Below, piece after piece: positions 27,639 through 35,826 of a stretch of DNA of 64,000 bases. Under the pieces are notes generated by a model that was not told the origin of the DNA, made no database searches, and saw nothing but the letters and a program-made list of their open reading frames with translations. The stretch comes from CAMCXT01 sp040403315 (GTDB lineage Bacteria > Bacteroidota > Bacteroidia > M30B66), in the NCBI GenBank assembly GCA_040403315.1, contig JBBAKX010000005.1:124001-188000 (forward strand), in the 5' to 3' direction. The first letter of the stretch is position 1, and each line of letters opens with the position of its first letter. The position numbers and the translations under genes were made by a program.

Positions 27639-28676
27639 ATGAATCTCAGCCTGCTAAAAGAAATCTGCGAAACTCCCGGAGCTCCTGGATACGAGCAGTC
27701 CATCAGAAAAGTCATCCTACGCGAAGTTCAAGGTTTAGGAGACGTTTCAACCGACAATATGGGCAATGTTACCGTTCTCAGAAAAGGACTAGAACGTAAA
27801 AAAATCATGGTCGGCGCGCACATGGACGAAATCGGATTCATGGTCACGCATATCGATGATCAGGGTTTTATCCGTTTTACAACATTGGGCGGCTTCGATC
27901 CTAAAACCCTGACTGCTCAGCGCGTTATTATCCACGGTAAAAAAGACATTATTGGTGTGATGGGTTCAAAACCGATCCACTTAATGAGCCCTGAAGAGCG
28001 CGAGAAACCACCTAAAATTGGTGATTTCTTTATTGATACTGGGCTTTCAGTTGAAGAAGTAAAAGCAAATGTAAACTTGGGCAACACGATCACAAGAGAA
28101 AGAGAGCTCATTGAAATGGGCAATTGCATCAACTGTAAATCGCTCGATAACCGCATTTCAGTTTACATATTGATCGAAACCCTCCGCCGTTTGGGCGAAA
28201 TACCTTACGATTTGTATGCAGTGTTCACCGTGCAAGAAGAAGTTGGCATCCGCGGAGCACAAGTTTCGACACTCGCAATACAACCAGACTTTGGTTTTGG
28301 ACTTGATACAACAATAGCCTTCGATGTTCCTGGCGCTAAAGAACACGAGAAAATTACCAGCTTAGGCAAAGGTGCAGGCATTAAAATCATGGATACATCG
28401 GTGATTTGCGATCCTCGGATGGTTGAATTTATGAAGCATACTGCCGAAAAAGAAAACATCAAGTGGCAACCTGAAATCCTCACCGGAGGCGGAACCGATA
28501 CATCTGGAATTCAACGAATGACTGCCGGAGGCGCCATTACAGGTGCAATCAGCATCCCTACACGGCATATACATCAAGTTATTGAGATGGTTCACAAAGA
28601 AGACGTTGAATCGAACATTAACTTACTGAAAAACAGCATCGAACAAATCGATCAATGGGATTGGAACCACAAGTAA
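27639..28676 (+). CDS. M42 family metallopeptidase (glutamyl/deblocking aminopeptidase type)
   Basis: A 345-residue cytoplasmic di-metal aminopeptidase of the M42 family (tetrahedral aminopeptidases; sometimes labelled endoglucanase M). Metal and catalytic residues: H61 and D63 in GAHMDEIGFMV, D170 in KSLDNRIS, E200/E201 in TVQEEVGIRGA, the aspartate in GLDTTIAFD, and the late histidine in SIPTRHIHQ. Substrate specificity cannot be read. It follows pyk after the structured element and is probably transcribed separately. Confidence 0.92.
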   Translation: MNLSLLKEICETPGAPGYEQSIRKVILREVQGLGDVSTDNMGNVTVLRKGLERKKIMVGAHMDEIGFMVTHIDDQGFIRFTTLGGFDPKTLTAQRVIIHGKKDIIGVMGSKPIHLMSPEEREKPPKIGDFFIDTGLSVEEVKANVNLGNTITRERELIEMGNCINCKSLDNRISVYILIETLRRLGEIPYDLYAVFTVQEEVGIRGAQVSTLAIQPDFGFGLDTTIAFDVPGAKEHEKITSLGKGAGIKIMDTSVICDPRMVEFMKHTAEKENIKWQPEILTGGGTDTSGIQRMTAGGAITGAISIPTRHIHQVIEMVHKEDVESNINLLKNSIEQIDQWDWNHK

Positions 28677-28723
28677 TACTGAGTAAAAACACCTACTAAA
28701 ATTTCGGAAAGCCCAATTTGATT

Positions 28724-28731
28724 TATATTTG
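28724..28731 (+). promoter_or_regulatory. -7 promoter element of the DUF4476 gene
   Basis: TATATTTG is a perfect TAnnTTTG match, 42 nt before the ATG at 28774. Confidence 0.5.
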
Positions 28732-28773
28732 GCATCAACTTTGAAAATCGGCGCCCAAAAATAACCGGACCCT

Positions 28774-29877
28774 ATGAAAACAACTCTTTTAACACTTATG
28801 ATTGCTTTGTTCAGTGGCTTACTGACGGCACAAAAATCAAATCTAATTTTCTTCGCAGAAAACGGTGAGAAATTCACAGTAGTAATGAATGGACTTCGTT
28901 ACAATGAAGTTCCAGCAACCAATGTAAAACTGAGCGATCTTACTACTCCTTCTGTTTACAAGGTGAAAGTGCTTTTCGAAGATGTTACTCTAGGTGAGGT
29001 GACCAAAACAATCAACTTAGAGCCTTACGTTGAATACACTTTCAATGTGCGGCCGAAAAAAGAAACTGCAATTGGCAAAGGCCTCAACAAGGCAGGAAAT
29101 CAAATCGCTCGTGATTTTGGAGGAAAAGACTCAACACAAATCAAGAAGCCTGCTGAGGAAAAAGTAGAATATGTAATTCGCTTCGTTTCTGAAACACCGC
29201 TTAATATGCCAATGGCTCAACAACCGGTAATGCAAAGTCCGCCACCAGCAGTTGTTTACGCACCAGCTCCAACAACAACAGTAGTTTCTCCTGGAACTGT
29301 TACCCAAACCACTAGAACAACAACCACAACTTCTCAGCCTACCGGAGCAGTTATGGGCACAGGAATGAATGTTTCGGTAAATGATCCAGATTTAGGCGTT
29401 AATTTCAATATGAACGTTGGAATTCCAGTTGGAACCGTTGTTACTACTGGTGGAACAGTTCAACAAACTACTACAACTACTTACTCTTCTGGAGGATCAG
29501 CACCAGCACCAGTAATTGTTCAACAAGCACAGCCAAGCCATTACATGATGCCAGGCTACACTGGTGCAATTGGTTGCCCTTGGCCAATGGATCAAAGTGC
29601 ATTCAGCGGTGCTTTAGGTACAATTAACGGTCAGTCGTTCGAAGACAACAAATTGCAAATTGCAAAGCAGGTTTTCACAAGCAATTGCATGACTACTGCA
29701 CAAGTTTCTCAAATCATGGCATTGTTTAGTTTCGAAGATTCTAAACTTGATTTCGCCAAGTTTGCTTACGGTCGCACTTATGATTTAAGCAACTATTTCA
29801 TGGTGAACAATGCCTTCACTTTCTCATCAAGTGTTGATGAATTGAACGACTTCATTCAGTCGCAGCCGCGCAGATAA
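28774..29877 (+). CDS. Secreted DUF4476 domain protein
   Basis: A 367-residue exported protein: signal peptide of about 19 residues ending LLTAQ, an N-terminal beta-rich domain (residues 20-130), a low-complexity linker rich in T, P, V and Q (about residues 145-260, with runs such as TQTTRTTTTTSQPTG), and a C-terminal DUF4476 domain of about 95 residues beginning at MDQSAFSGALGTI and including DNKLQIAKQVF and FEDSKLDFAKFAYGRT. DUF4476 is a helical domain of unknown function. It has its own promoter and terminator. Confidence 0.85.
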   Translation: MKTTLLTLMIALFSGLLTAQKSNLIFFAENGEKFTVVMNGLRYNEVPATNVKLSDLTTPSVYKVKVLFEDVTLGEVTKTINLEPYVEYTFNVRPKKETAIGKGLNKAGNQIARDFGGKDSTQIKKPAEEKVEYVIRFVSETPLNMPMAQQPVMQSPPPAVVYAPAPTTTVVSPGTVTQTTRTTTTTSQPTGAVMGTGMNVSVNDPDLGVNFNMNVGIPVGTVVTTGGTVQQTTTTTYSSGGSAPAPVIVQQAQPSHYMMPGYTGAIGCPWPMDQSAFSGALGTINGQSFEDNKLQIAKQVFTSNCMTTAQVSQIMALFSFEDSKLDFAKFAYGRTYDLSNYFMVNNAFTFSSSVDELNDFIQSQPRR

Positions 29878-29898
29878 TAAAAGTCTTTAATCGAATTG

Positions 29899-29927
29899 AA
29901 AAGCCTCCGAAACCCGGGGGCTTTTTT
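29899..29927. terminator. Terminator after the DUF4476 gene
   Basis: AAAAGCCTCCG (29899-29909) pairs with CGGGGGCTTTT (29915-29925), one T-G wobble, with A and T runs so it can serve both convergent genes. Confidence 0.8.
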
Positions 29928-29934
29928 GTGCGCT

Positions 29935-30534
29935 TTACCGAAACACAACACGTTTGATAGTTCTCAGAATAATTCGAACATCTGCAAGCAAACCCGACTG
30001 ATCGATGTATTGGAGATTCAACTCCAATTTATGTGGCATCACGACTTCGACATATGTTTTTTCTGGGTGTTCAGATTTTGCAAGTAGATCGTTTTCATCG
30101 AAATACTCTAGGCTTGCTAGGTCGGTTATTCCAGGTTTTACCAACAAAACCCTCTGTTGGGTTTCATTGTACAAATCCACATACTTGCGCACTTCAGGTC
30201 TTGGACCAACGAGACTCATTTGTCCGAAGAAAACATTAAACAACTGAGGCAGTTCATCGATTTTATACTTCCTAATAAAAAATCCCGAACGAGTTACGCG
30301 AGGATCTCTTCCACCGATAGTGAGGAGTCCGGCTTTATCGCTGCCTATGCGCATGCTCCTGAATTTGAGCAAGCTAAAATCCTTGCCGAATTGTCCAACC
30401 CTTAATTGTCGATAGAATGCAGATCCTTTGGAATCTGACTTAATCCAGACAATCACTACCAAAAATAATGGCAGTAACAACAAGATGCCGATACCAGACA
30501 AAAGGATATCAAAAATTCGTTTGAGCACATGCAA
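29935..30534 (-). CDS. Undecaprenyl-phosphate sugar-1-phosphate transferase (PglC/WcaJ-like)
   Basis: A 199-residue small polyprenyl-phosphate hexose-1-phosphate transferase that starts assembly of a surface glycan by loading a sugar phosphate onto the lipid carrier. It has the N-terminal membrane segment (ILLSGIGILLLLPLFLVVIV), the KFRSM motif, the catalytic region, and DELPQLFNVFFGQMSLVGPRPE, the hallmark of the family. It lacks the extra N-terminal membrane domain of WcaJ, so it is the short PglC form. No glycosyltransferases are beside it, so the glycan is unknown. Confidence 0.9.
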   Translation of the reverse strand: MHVLKRIFDILLSGIGILLLLPLFLVVIVWIKSDSKGSAFYRQLRVGQFGKDFSLLKFRSMRIGSDKAGLLTIGGRDPRVTRSGFFIRKYKIDELPQLFNVFFGQMSLVGPRPEVRKYVDLYNETQQRVLLVKPGITDLASLEYFDENDLLAKSEHPEKTYVEVVMPHKLELNLQYIDQSGLLADVRIILRTIKRVVFR

Positions 30535-30561
30535 AGATGTAGAAAGGAATGAGATTTTCAG

Positions 30562-30573
30562 TTAACCGGTTAA
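30562..30573. promoter_or_regulatory. 12-bp palindrome TTAACCGGTTAA
   Basis: A perfect palindrome between the sugar transferase start and the ettA promoter. Its core AACCGGTT recurs twice at 33287-33304. It could be an operator for either divergent gene. Confidence 0.3.
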
Positions 30574-30632
30574 ATCTACATCCGATTGCGTTCAACTATG
30601 AGGCATTGTTCGATGGGTTTCGTTCTAATCAT

Positions 30633-30640
30633 TACCTTTG
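30633..30640 (+). promoter_or_regulatory. -7 promoter element of ettA
   Basis: TACCTTTG matches TAnnTTTG exactly, with a TTG at 30606-30608 upstream. It supports the ATG at 30661 over the in-frame start at 30586. Confidence 0.55.
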
Positions 30641-30660
30641 CGACCCATTTAATTCCAACT

Positions 30661-32346
30661 ATGTCAGACGATAAGAAAGTCATTTTTTCGATGGTGAAGG
30701 TCAGCAAGACCTATCCTCCACAAAAACAAGTGCTCAAAGATATTTACCTCAGCTTTTTCTATGGTGCCAAGATCGGTATCATCGGTTTGAACGGTTCAGG
30801 TAAATCTACATTGCTTAAAATCATCGCTGGGATCGAGAAGTCGTTCCAAGGCGACGTGGTTTTTTCACCAGGATATCGCGTTGGTTACCTTGAGCAAGAT
30901 CCACAATTGGATGAAAGCAAAACCGTTATCGACATTGTTCGCGAAGGTGTTCAACCAATCATGGATATCCTTGCAGAGTACAATGAGATCAACGAAAAAA
31001 TGGGTCTTGAGGAGTATTACTCTGATGGCGACAAGATGGACAAGCTTCTTGCTCGACAGGGAGTTCTTCAAGACGAAATCGACTCGAAAAATGCTTGGGA
31101 AATCGATTCTACACTTGACCGTGCAATGGATGCATTACGTTGTCCGGAGTCGGATCGAATCATCGGTACTTTATCAGGTGGTGAGCGTCGTCGCGTAGCA
31201 CTTTGTCGCTTGCTGCTTCAACAACCTGAAATCCTTCTTTTGGATGAGCCAACCAACCACCTTGATGCTGAATCAATCGACTGGTTGGAGCAACACCTTC
31301 AGCAGTATGCTGGAACGGTTATCGCCATCACGCACGACCGTTATTTCCTCGACAATGTTGCTGGCTGGATTCTTGAATTGGACCGTGGCGAAGGTATCCC
31401 CTGGAAGGGCAATTACTCTAGCTGGTTAGAACAAAAAGGCAAACGTTTGCAACAGGAAGAAAAAACTGAATCGAAGCGCCAAAAAACGCTTGCACGAGAA
31501 CTTGAGTGGGTTCGTCAAGGAGCAAAAGGTCGTCAGGTGAAGCAAAAAGCACGTTTGCAGGCTTACGACAAAATGCTCAATGAGGACATGAAGGAGAAGG
31601 AAGAAAAGCTTGAGATCTTTATTCCGAACGGTCCGCGATTAGGAAATGAAGTAATTGAGGCAGTTGGAGTTTCGAAGGCATTTGGAGATAAGTTGTTGTA
31701 CGAAGATTTGAATTTCAAGCTTCCACCAGCTGGAATTGTTGGGATTATCGGGCCAAATGGTGCTGGTAAAACCACCATTTTCAAGATGATCATGGAGCAA
31801 GAAAATGCGAACAAGGGAGAATTCAAGATTGGAGCAACTGTAAAAATCAGCTATGTGGATCAAACCCATGAAGCATTGAATCCAGAAAAATCGGTTTGGG
31901 AAGTTATCACTGGTGGTAATGAAACTATGGATCTTGGAGGCAGATCGATGAATTCACGCGCATATGTAAGCAGATTCAACTTCAACGGAGCTGATCAAGG
32001 TAAAAAAGTAGGTGTGCTTTCTGGTGGTGAGCGTAACCGTTTGCATTTGGCGATGGCACTTAAAGCTGAAGGTAACGTATTGTTGCTCGATGAGCCCACC
32101 AACGACATCGATGTAAATACGCTTCGTGCATTAGAAGAAGGTTTGGAGAACTTTGCTGGTTGTGCAGTAATTATTTCCCACGACCGTTGGTTCCTCGACC
32201 GTGTTTGTACCCATATTTTGGCCTTCGAAGGCGATTCTCAAGTGTATTACTTTGAAGGTGGTTACTCAGAATATGAAGAGAACAAGAAGAAGCGTATGGG
32301 TGATGTTGAGCCTAAGAGAATTCGATATAAGAAACTCGTTAATTAA
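30661..32346 (+). CDS. ettA: Energy-dependent translational throttle protein EttA (ABC-F)
   Basis: A 561-residue ABC-F ATPase; E. coli EttA has 555. It binds the ribosomal E site and gates the first peptide bond according to energy state. There are two ATP-binding domains: Walker A GLNGSGKST, signature LSGGERRRVALC and Walker B LLLDEPTNHLD in the first; GPNGAGKTT, LSGGERNRLHLA and LLLDEPTNDID in the second. The linker between them contains the basic tRNA-interacting segment (GAKGRQVKQKARLQAYDK). There is no membrane domain. Start set by the promoter at 30633-30640. Confidence 0.94.
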   Translation: MSDDKKVIFSMVKVSKTYPPQKQVLKDIYLSFFYGAKIGIIGLNGSGKSTLLKIIAGIEKSFQGDVVFSPGYRVGYLEQDPQLDESKTVIDIVREGVQPIMDILAEYNEINEKMGLEEYYSDGDKMDKLLARQGVLQDEIDSKNAWEIDSTLDRAMDALRCPESDRIIGTLSGGERRRVALCRLLLQQPEILLLDEPTNHLDAESIDWLEQHLQQYAGTVIAITHDRYFLDNVAGWILELDRGEGIPWKGNYSSWLEQKGKRLQQEEKTESKRQKTLARELEWVRQGAKGRQVKQKARLQAYDKMLNEDMKEKEEKLEIFIPNGPRLGNEVIEAVGVSKAFGDKLLYEDLNFKLPPAGIVGIIGPNGAGKTTIFKMIMEQENANKGEFKIGATVKISYVDQTHEALNPEKSVWEVITGGNETMDLGGRSMNSRAYVSRFNFNGADQGKKVGVLSGGERNRLHLAMALKAEGNVLLLDEPTNDIDVNTLRALEEGLENFAGCAVIISHDRWFLDRVCTHILAFEGDSQVYYFEGGYSEYEENKKKRMGDVEPKRIRYKKLVN

Positions 32347-32352
32347 TTCGGC

Positions 32353-33063
32353 ATGATTAATTTCAAAACAACAATCCTAATCGCTGCGATTGCTACGCTA
32401 TCATCTTGCGAGAAGGAAGAGTGCATTGATGTTGAAGAACGAACGATCACCACAAACAAAACTGCTTTTTACAACGACTCCCTGCTAACCATCCAAGTTC
32501 CTCCTCAACAAGGGCTTGAAAATGCAGATTACTCCTGGATACTTCCTGATGGTTCAACATACAATGGGTATCAAATTGACCTTGGCTATGTAACACCCGA
32601 AGATGAAGGAGAATATCTTTTAGAAATCGGCAAAAGTGGTTGTAGCGTTTTTACTACAAGCTATACTCTTGATGTTCAAATGCCTCCTATAGGTTGTTCG
32701 CTCGATTCGAATCGTTTGCAGATTACTTCATCAAACGGCTTTACTTTTACTAATGTTTCCTATGATGCGAGTATCAAAAGGTTAGAAGCCTATAATTCAT
32801 CGGCTTCGATTTATTTGGATTTTAATTCAAGCATAAATGGAAAACCTCAAGAAGGTATTTATTCATTAACACCAAGCTCAAGTTCTATTTATAGTGTTTA
32901 TGGAGCGCTGAACTTCGGTTTTTCTCAATGGTTTTTCCCTTCAGGTTTTTTACATGTTTACAATAACAACAACAAGTTGACGGTAAAGTGTTGCAGCCAG
33001 CCATTTAGAAACAGTAGCTCTGGAACGGAAACTACTGCATCACTGTGGATATCGGAGCCGTAA
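32353..33063 (+). CDS. Hypothetical lipoprotein with Ig/PKD-like domain
   Basis: A 236-residue protein with a lipoprotein signal (cysteine in ATLSSCEKEE). Residues 30-105 resemble a PKD or Ig-like fold (ADYSWILPDGSTYNG... EDEGEYLLEIGKSGCS). The C-terminal half is rich in S, N and Y and unrecognised. It lies 6 nt after ettA and may be read through from it; a terminator follows. Probably a surface or periplasmic lipoprotein. Confidence 0.75.
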   Translation: MINFKTTILIAAIATLSSCEKEECIDVEERTITTNKTAFYNDSLLTIQVPPQQGLENADYSWILPDGSTYNGYQIDLGYVTPEDEGEYLLEIGKSGCSVFTTSYTLDVQMPPIGCSLDSNRLQITSSNGFTFTNVSYDASIKRLEAYNSSASIYLDFNSSINGKPQEGIYSLTPSSSSIYSVYGALNFGFSQWFFPSGFLHVYNNNNKLTVKCCSQPFRNSSSGTETTASLWISEP

Positions 33064-33086
33064 TCGAATAATAAGTTAAAATCTAC

Positions 33087-33120
33087 ATCCCTATAATTCT
33101 ATGAGTTATGGGGATTTTTT
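33087..33120 (+). terminator. Terminator after the lipoprotein gene
   Basis: ATCCCTATAA (33087-33096) pairs with TTATGGGGAT (33106-33115), one wobble, followed by TTTTTT. Confidence 0.8.
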
Positions 33121-33789
33121 ATTTGTACGATTGGCTTAATAAATCATGCGCCTACCTTTTAGTCAACTATTGTAGTCTGTAATAGTATTTAATAGAACGA
33201 AATAAGGTCATTTTTACAATAAAACAAGTCTATAACATTGATTTACTATGAATTACTAAATTCTCCTACCCTATTGAAACGTATATAACCGGTTATAACC
33301 GGTTAATATTTGTTGGTGTTAAACTAGAAAATTAAATTGCCCCTTGGGAAGGGGATAGTTGGGTTTTCCCTGCACATTTGGCGTGAATTGTCCAAATTAA
33401 TTTTAGATAGCCGCTATAAAACGCAGTAAAAATCTGTTTCTCATTAAATTAAAATGCAATCCCCTCGTGAAACAGTTAATCATTGGATAGTCGAATAACG
33501 CGATCCAATGAACTCTAAAATCTTGTCAATTAAATCGATCTGATTTCCAGAATATACAATCAGCCTAGTTCCCTGATAAGAATTCTACTTAAATCAACAA
33601 CTCAAATTACCAATTAAAGAATCCTGAAAATAGAATACCCAAACGGGTTAAGTAGTTTAATTTTCACCATCTTAAAATTATATCTGCCTATTTATCTGGC
33701 ACTTAACTTATCTAATTAAAAAAATATCTTCGCCTTGTAAACCATTATTTTTGCATCAACGTGCTTAAGGACAGAAACATAAAAAACCT
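33121..33789. other. AT-rich gene-free region with inverted repeats
   Basis: About 670 nt without a convincing gene. It contains two AACCGGTT palindromes exactly 10 bp apart (33287-33294, 33297-33304), a small hairpin CCCCTT-GGG-AAGGGG (33340-33354), and an inverted repeat CATTGGAT/ATCCAATG (33481-33488 and 33503-33510). The promoter of the next gene is at its right end. It may hold a decayed element or an unrecognised RNA. Confidence 0.6.
33746..33753 (+). promoter_or_regulatory. -7 promoter element of the PKD/T9SS gene
   Basis: TATTTTTG fits TAnnTTTG, 36 nt before the ATG at 33790. Confidence 0.5.
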
Positions 33790-35208
33790 ATGAACATGAA
33801 AAAATTACTAAGCCTTACTATCGGGTTAATGATAGCAGCAATCACGGCAAGTGCACAAACTTGCGAATTTACCGCCGTAGTCTCTCCTAACGGTGATGGT
33901 AATGTTACTTTTACTGGCCCTGCCGGCCTTTCTCCAAATGAATTTACATTCTATTGGATGTTCAGCAGTGGACAAACTTCTCAATCGGGTTATTCTATCA
34001 ATACAACCTACAATCAAACAACTGTAGACAATGTGACTTTGATGGTTATCAGCATTGGTCCAGATTCTAACATCGTTTGTAATTCTACACAAACTATCAC
34101 CGTACAGGTAGACAGTCAAAATCCAAACTGTCCGATTGAATATTACCAAAGTCCTGCGAATAACATATTTACTTTCACTTCACCGGGAGCAAATTATCCA
34201 GCAACATGGAGTTTTGGAGATGGCACAACAGCATCAGGTTTTGCAGTTGACCACCTTTTTAGCAACCCAGGTACCTACGAAGTTTGTATGAATATCACAG
34301 GTGGCGGATTTACTTGCGACAATTGCACATTTGTTACTGTTTTTGGAGATACTACCGTTACACCTTCAGATTGTAGCGCAGATTTCTATGCATCAACTTC
34401 AGCTTTGGTAGGTTTTTATATTCCAACCGGCAATACAAGTGCTAACGACACATATTCTTGGAATTTTGGAGATGGATCAACTTCAACTGAAATTTATCCT
34501 TACCACCAGTATGAAGTATCTGGAACTTACAATGTTTGCCTAACGGTAACATCTGAAAACTGCTTTCAAAATACTTGTCAAGAAGTTTATATTCCTGAAT
34601 CAAATGTGATCCCGAATGATACTTCTTGCTACGCAGGATTTGTGATTAGCCAAGAAAATCCATACAGCGTTTCAGTTGTGAATGTAACAACAGGAAACGA
34701 CTTAACTTTTAACTGGACGATTTCATCAGGATTCATTACCATTTCAGCTGCAGGAGCTTATCCAACAATGACAATCGAAAGCACAGGAAATTATAGCCTT
34801 TGCTTGACAGTTGCTAACGCAAATGGATGTACTTCTACTTTCTGCGATTCAATTATCATTGGTGACAATGGTTTGATTGGAGGTCGTTTGAGCGCTGCAG
34901 GATTTGTAATTAATGTTGAAAGTCCGGCTACAATCACTGGATATTCAGCAACTGGAATGGAAGAAGCTGCTAACCTAGCTTTCCAGATTTACCCTAATCC
35001 ATTCAACGAAACAATCTCAATTTCTGTGGACGCTGATGATAACACAAGATTTGAAATCGTATCAATCGATGGGAAACTTGTTCAAAGTGGACAAATCAAC
35101 AATCAGGTAAATACGATCAGCACATCAGAACTTGGAGCTGGAATTTACATGTTGAATGTTATTGATAACAATGGACGTAAATTCGTTCAGAAGATTGTAA
35201 AACAGTAA
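33790..35208 (+). CDS. Secreted PKD-domain protein with T9SS sorting domain
   Basis: A 472-residue exported protein: signal peptide ending in ASAQ, several PKD-like beta domains with the WSFGDGT / YSWNFGDGS signature and paired cysteines, and a C-terminal T9SS type A sorting domain starting FQIYPNPFNE and ending FVQKIVKQ. PKD domains serve as extracellular adhesion or spacing units; no catalytic motif is visible. Two start codons lie six bases apart (33790, 33796). It has its own promoter, and a very stable terminator separates it from the ECF operon. Confidence 0.88.
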   Translation: MNMKKLLSLTIGLMIAAITASAQTCEFTAVVSPNGDGNVTFTGPAGLSPNEFTFYWMFSSGQTSQSGYSINTTYNQTTVDNVTLMVISIGPDSNIVCNSTQTITVQVDSQNPNCPIEYYQSPANNIFTFTSPGANYPATWSFGDGTTASGFAVDHLFSNPGTYEVCMNITGGGFTCDNCTFVTVFGDTTVTPSDCSADFYASTSALVGFYIPTGNTSANDTYSWNFGDGSTSTEIYPYHQYEVSGTYNVCLTVTSENCFQNTCQEVYIPESNVIPNDTSCYAGFVISQENPYSVSVVNVTTGNDLTFNWTISSGFITISAAGAYPTMTIESTGNYSLCLTVANANGCTSTFCDSIIIGDNGLIGGRLSAAGFVINVESPATITGYSATGMEEAANLAFQIYPNPFNETISISVDADDNTRFEIVSIDGKLVQSGQINNQVNTISTSELGAGIYMLNVIDNNGRKFVQKIVKQ

Positions 35209-35215
35209 TTAATTC

Positions 35216-35254
35216 AAAAGGCATTTCACTTCAATTGAGGTGAAATGCCTTTTT
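35216..35254 (+). terminator. Strong terminator between T9SS gene and ECF sigma gene
   Basis: AAAAGGCATTTCAC (35216-35229) pairs perfectly with 35240-35253, and the loop TTCAATTGAG extends the stem further. Its right arm contains an ATG at 35245 in frame with the sigma gene, so that ATG is an unlikely start. Confidence 0.85.
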
Positions 35255-35259
35255 ATCCA

Positions 35260-35826
35260 ATGGAAAATCCACCACTCTCGCTTCTGCAGCAGTGCAAAGG
35301 AAATGACCGAAAGGCACATTTCACTTTGTACCAGTGGTGTTTTGACGACTTGATTAGCATCTGTCGACGATATTATAAAAACGATGATGAATTAAAGTCG
35401 GCAGTTAATATGAGCTTCCTAAAGATTATTCAATCGATGGAAGTAATTATTCAAAAATATGATGATTTGGTATTCTTTCATTGGATGAAAAAGATTGCCA
35501 TTAACCAGATCATTGATGATTTTAGAAAAAACAAACGATACAAGGAAACTATCGATCTGAAAGATGAAGCTGAAATGCTCAAAACCGATCATGGTTTCTC
35601 AGACGATAGAACATTCTGGAATGAAAATCTGGCAATCATTCAACGAGCCATCGACACTTTACCTGAAATGAGTAAAGCTGTATTTAATCTTTATGCCATC
35701 GATGGCTATAAACATGAAGAAATTGGTGCGTTGCTTAATATTTCAACAAACACCTCAAAAGTTCACTATTTCAGAGCAAAGCAAAAGTTGCAAGTTCTGT
35801 TAAGTAAGCAAAAAAGTCTACTGTAA
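35260..35826 (+). CDS. ECF-type RNA polymerase sigma factor
   Basis: A 188-residue sigma-70 family protein with only regions 2 and 4. Region 2 spans about residues 20-95 (SICRRYYKN... FFHWMKKIAINQIIDDFRKN); region 4 about residues 125-185, with YAIDGYKHEEIGALLNISTNTSKVHYFRAKQKL as its helix-turn-helix. I start at ATG 35260 because the earlier ATG (35245) lies in the terminator. Its stop overlaps the start of the next gene by one base (TAATG), so the two products are made together; that partner is the likely anti-sigma factor. Confidence 0.88.
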   Translation: MENPPLSLLQQCKGNDRKAHFTLYQWCFDDLISICRRYYKNDDELKSAVNMSFLKIIQSMEVIIQKYDDLVFFHWMKKIAINQIIDDFRKNKRYKETIDLKDEAEMLKTDHGFSDDRTFWNENLAIIQRAIDTLPEMSKAVFNLYAIDGYKHEEIGALLNISTNTSKVHYFRAKQKLQVLLSKQKSLL

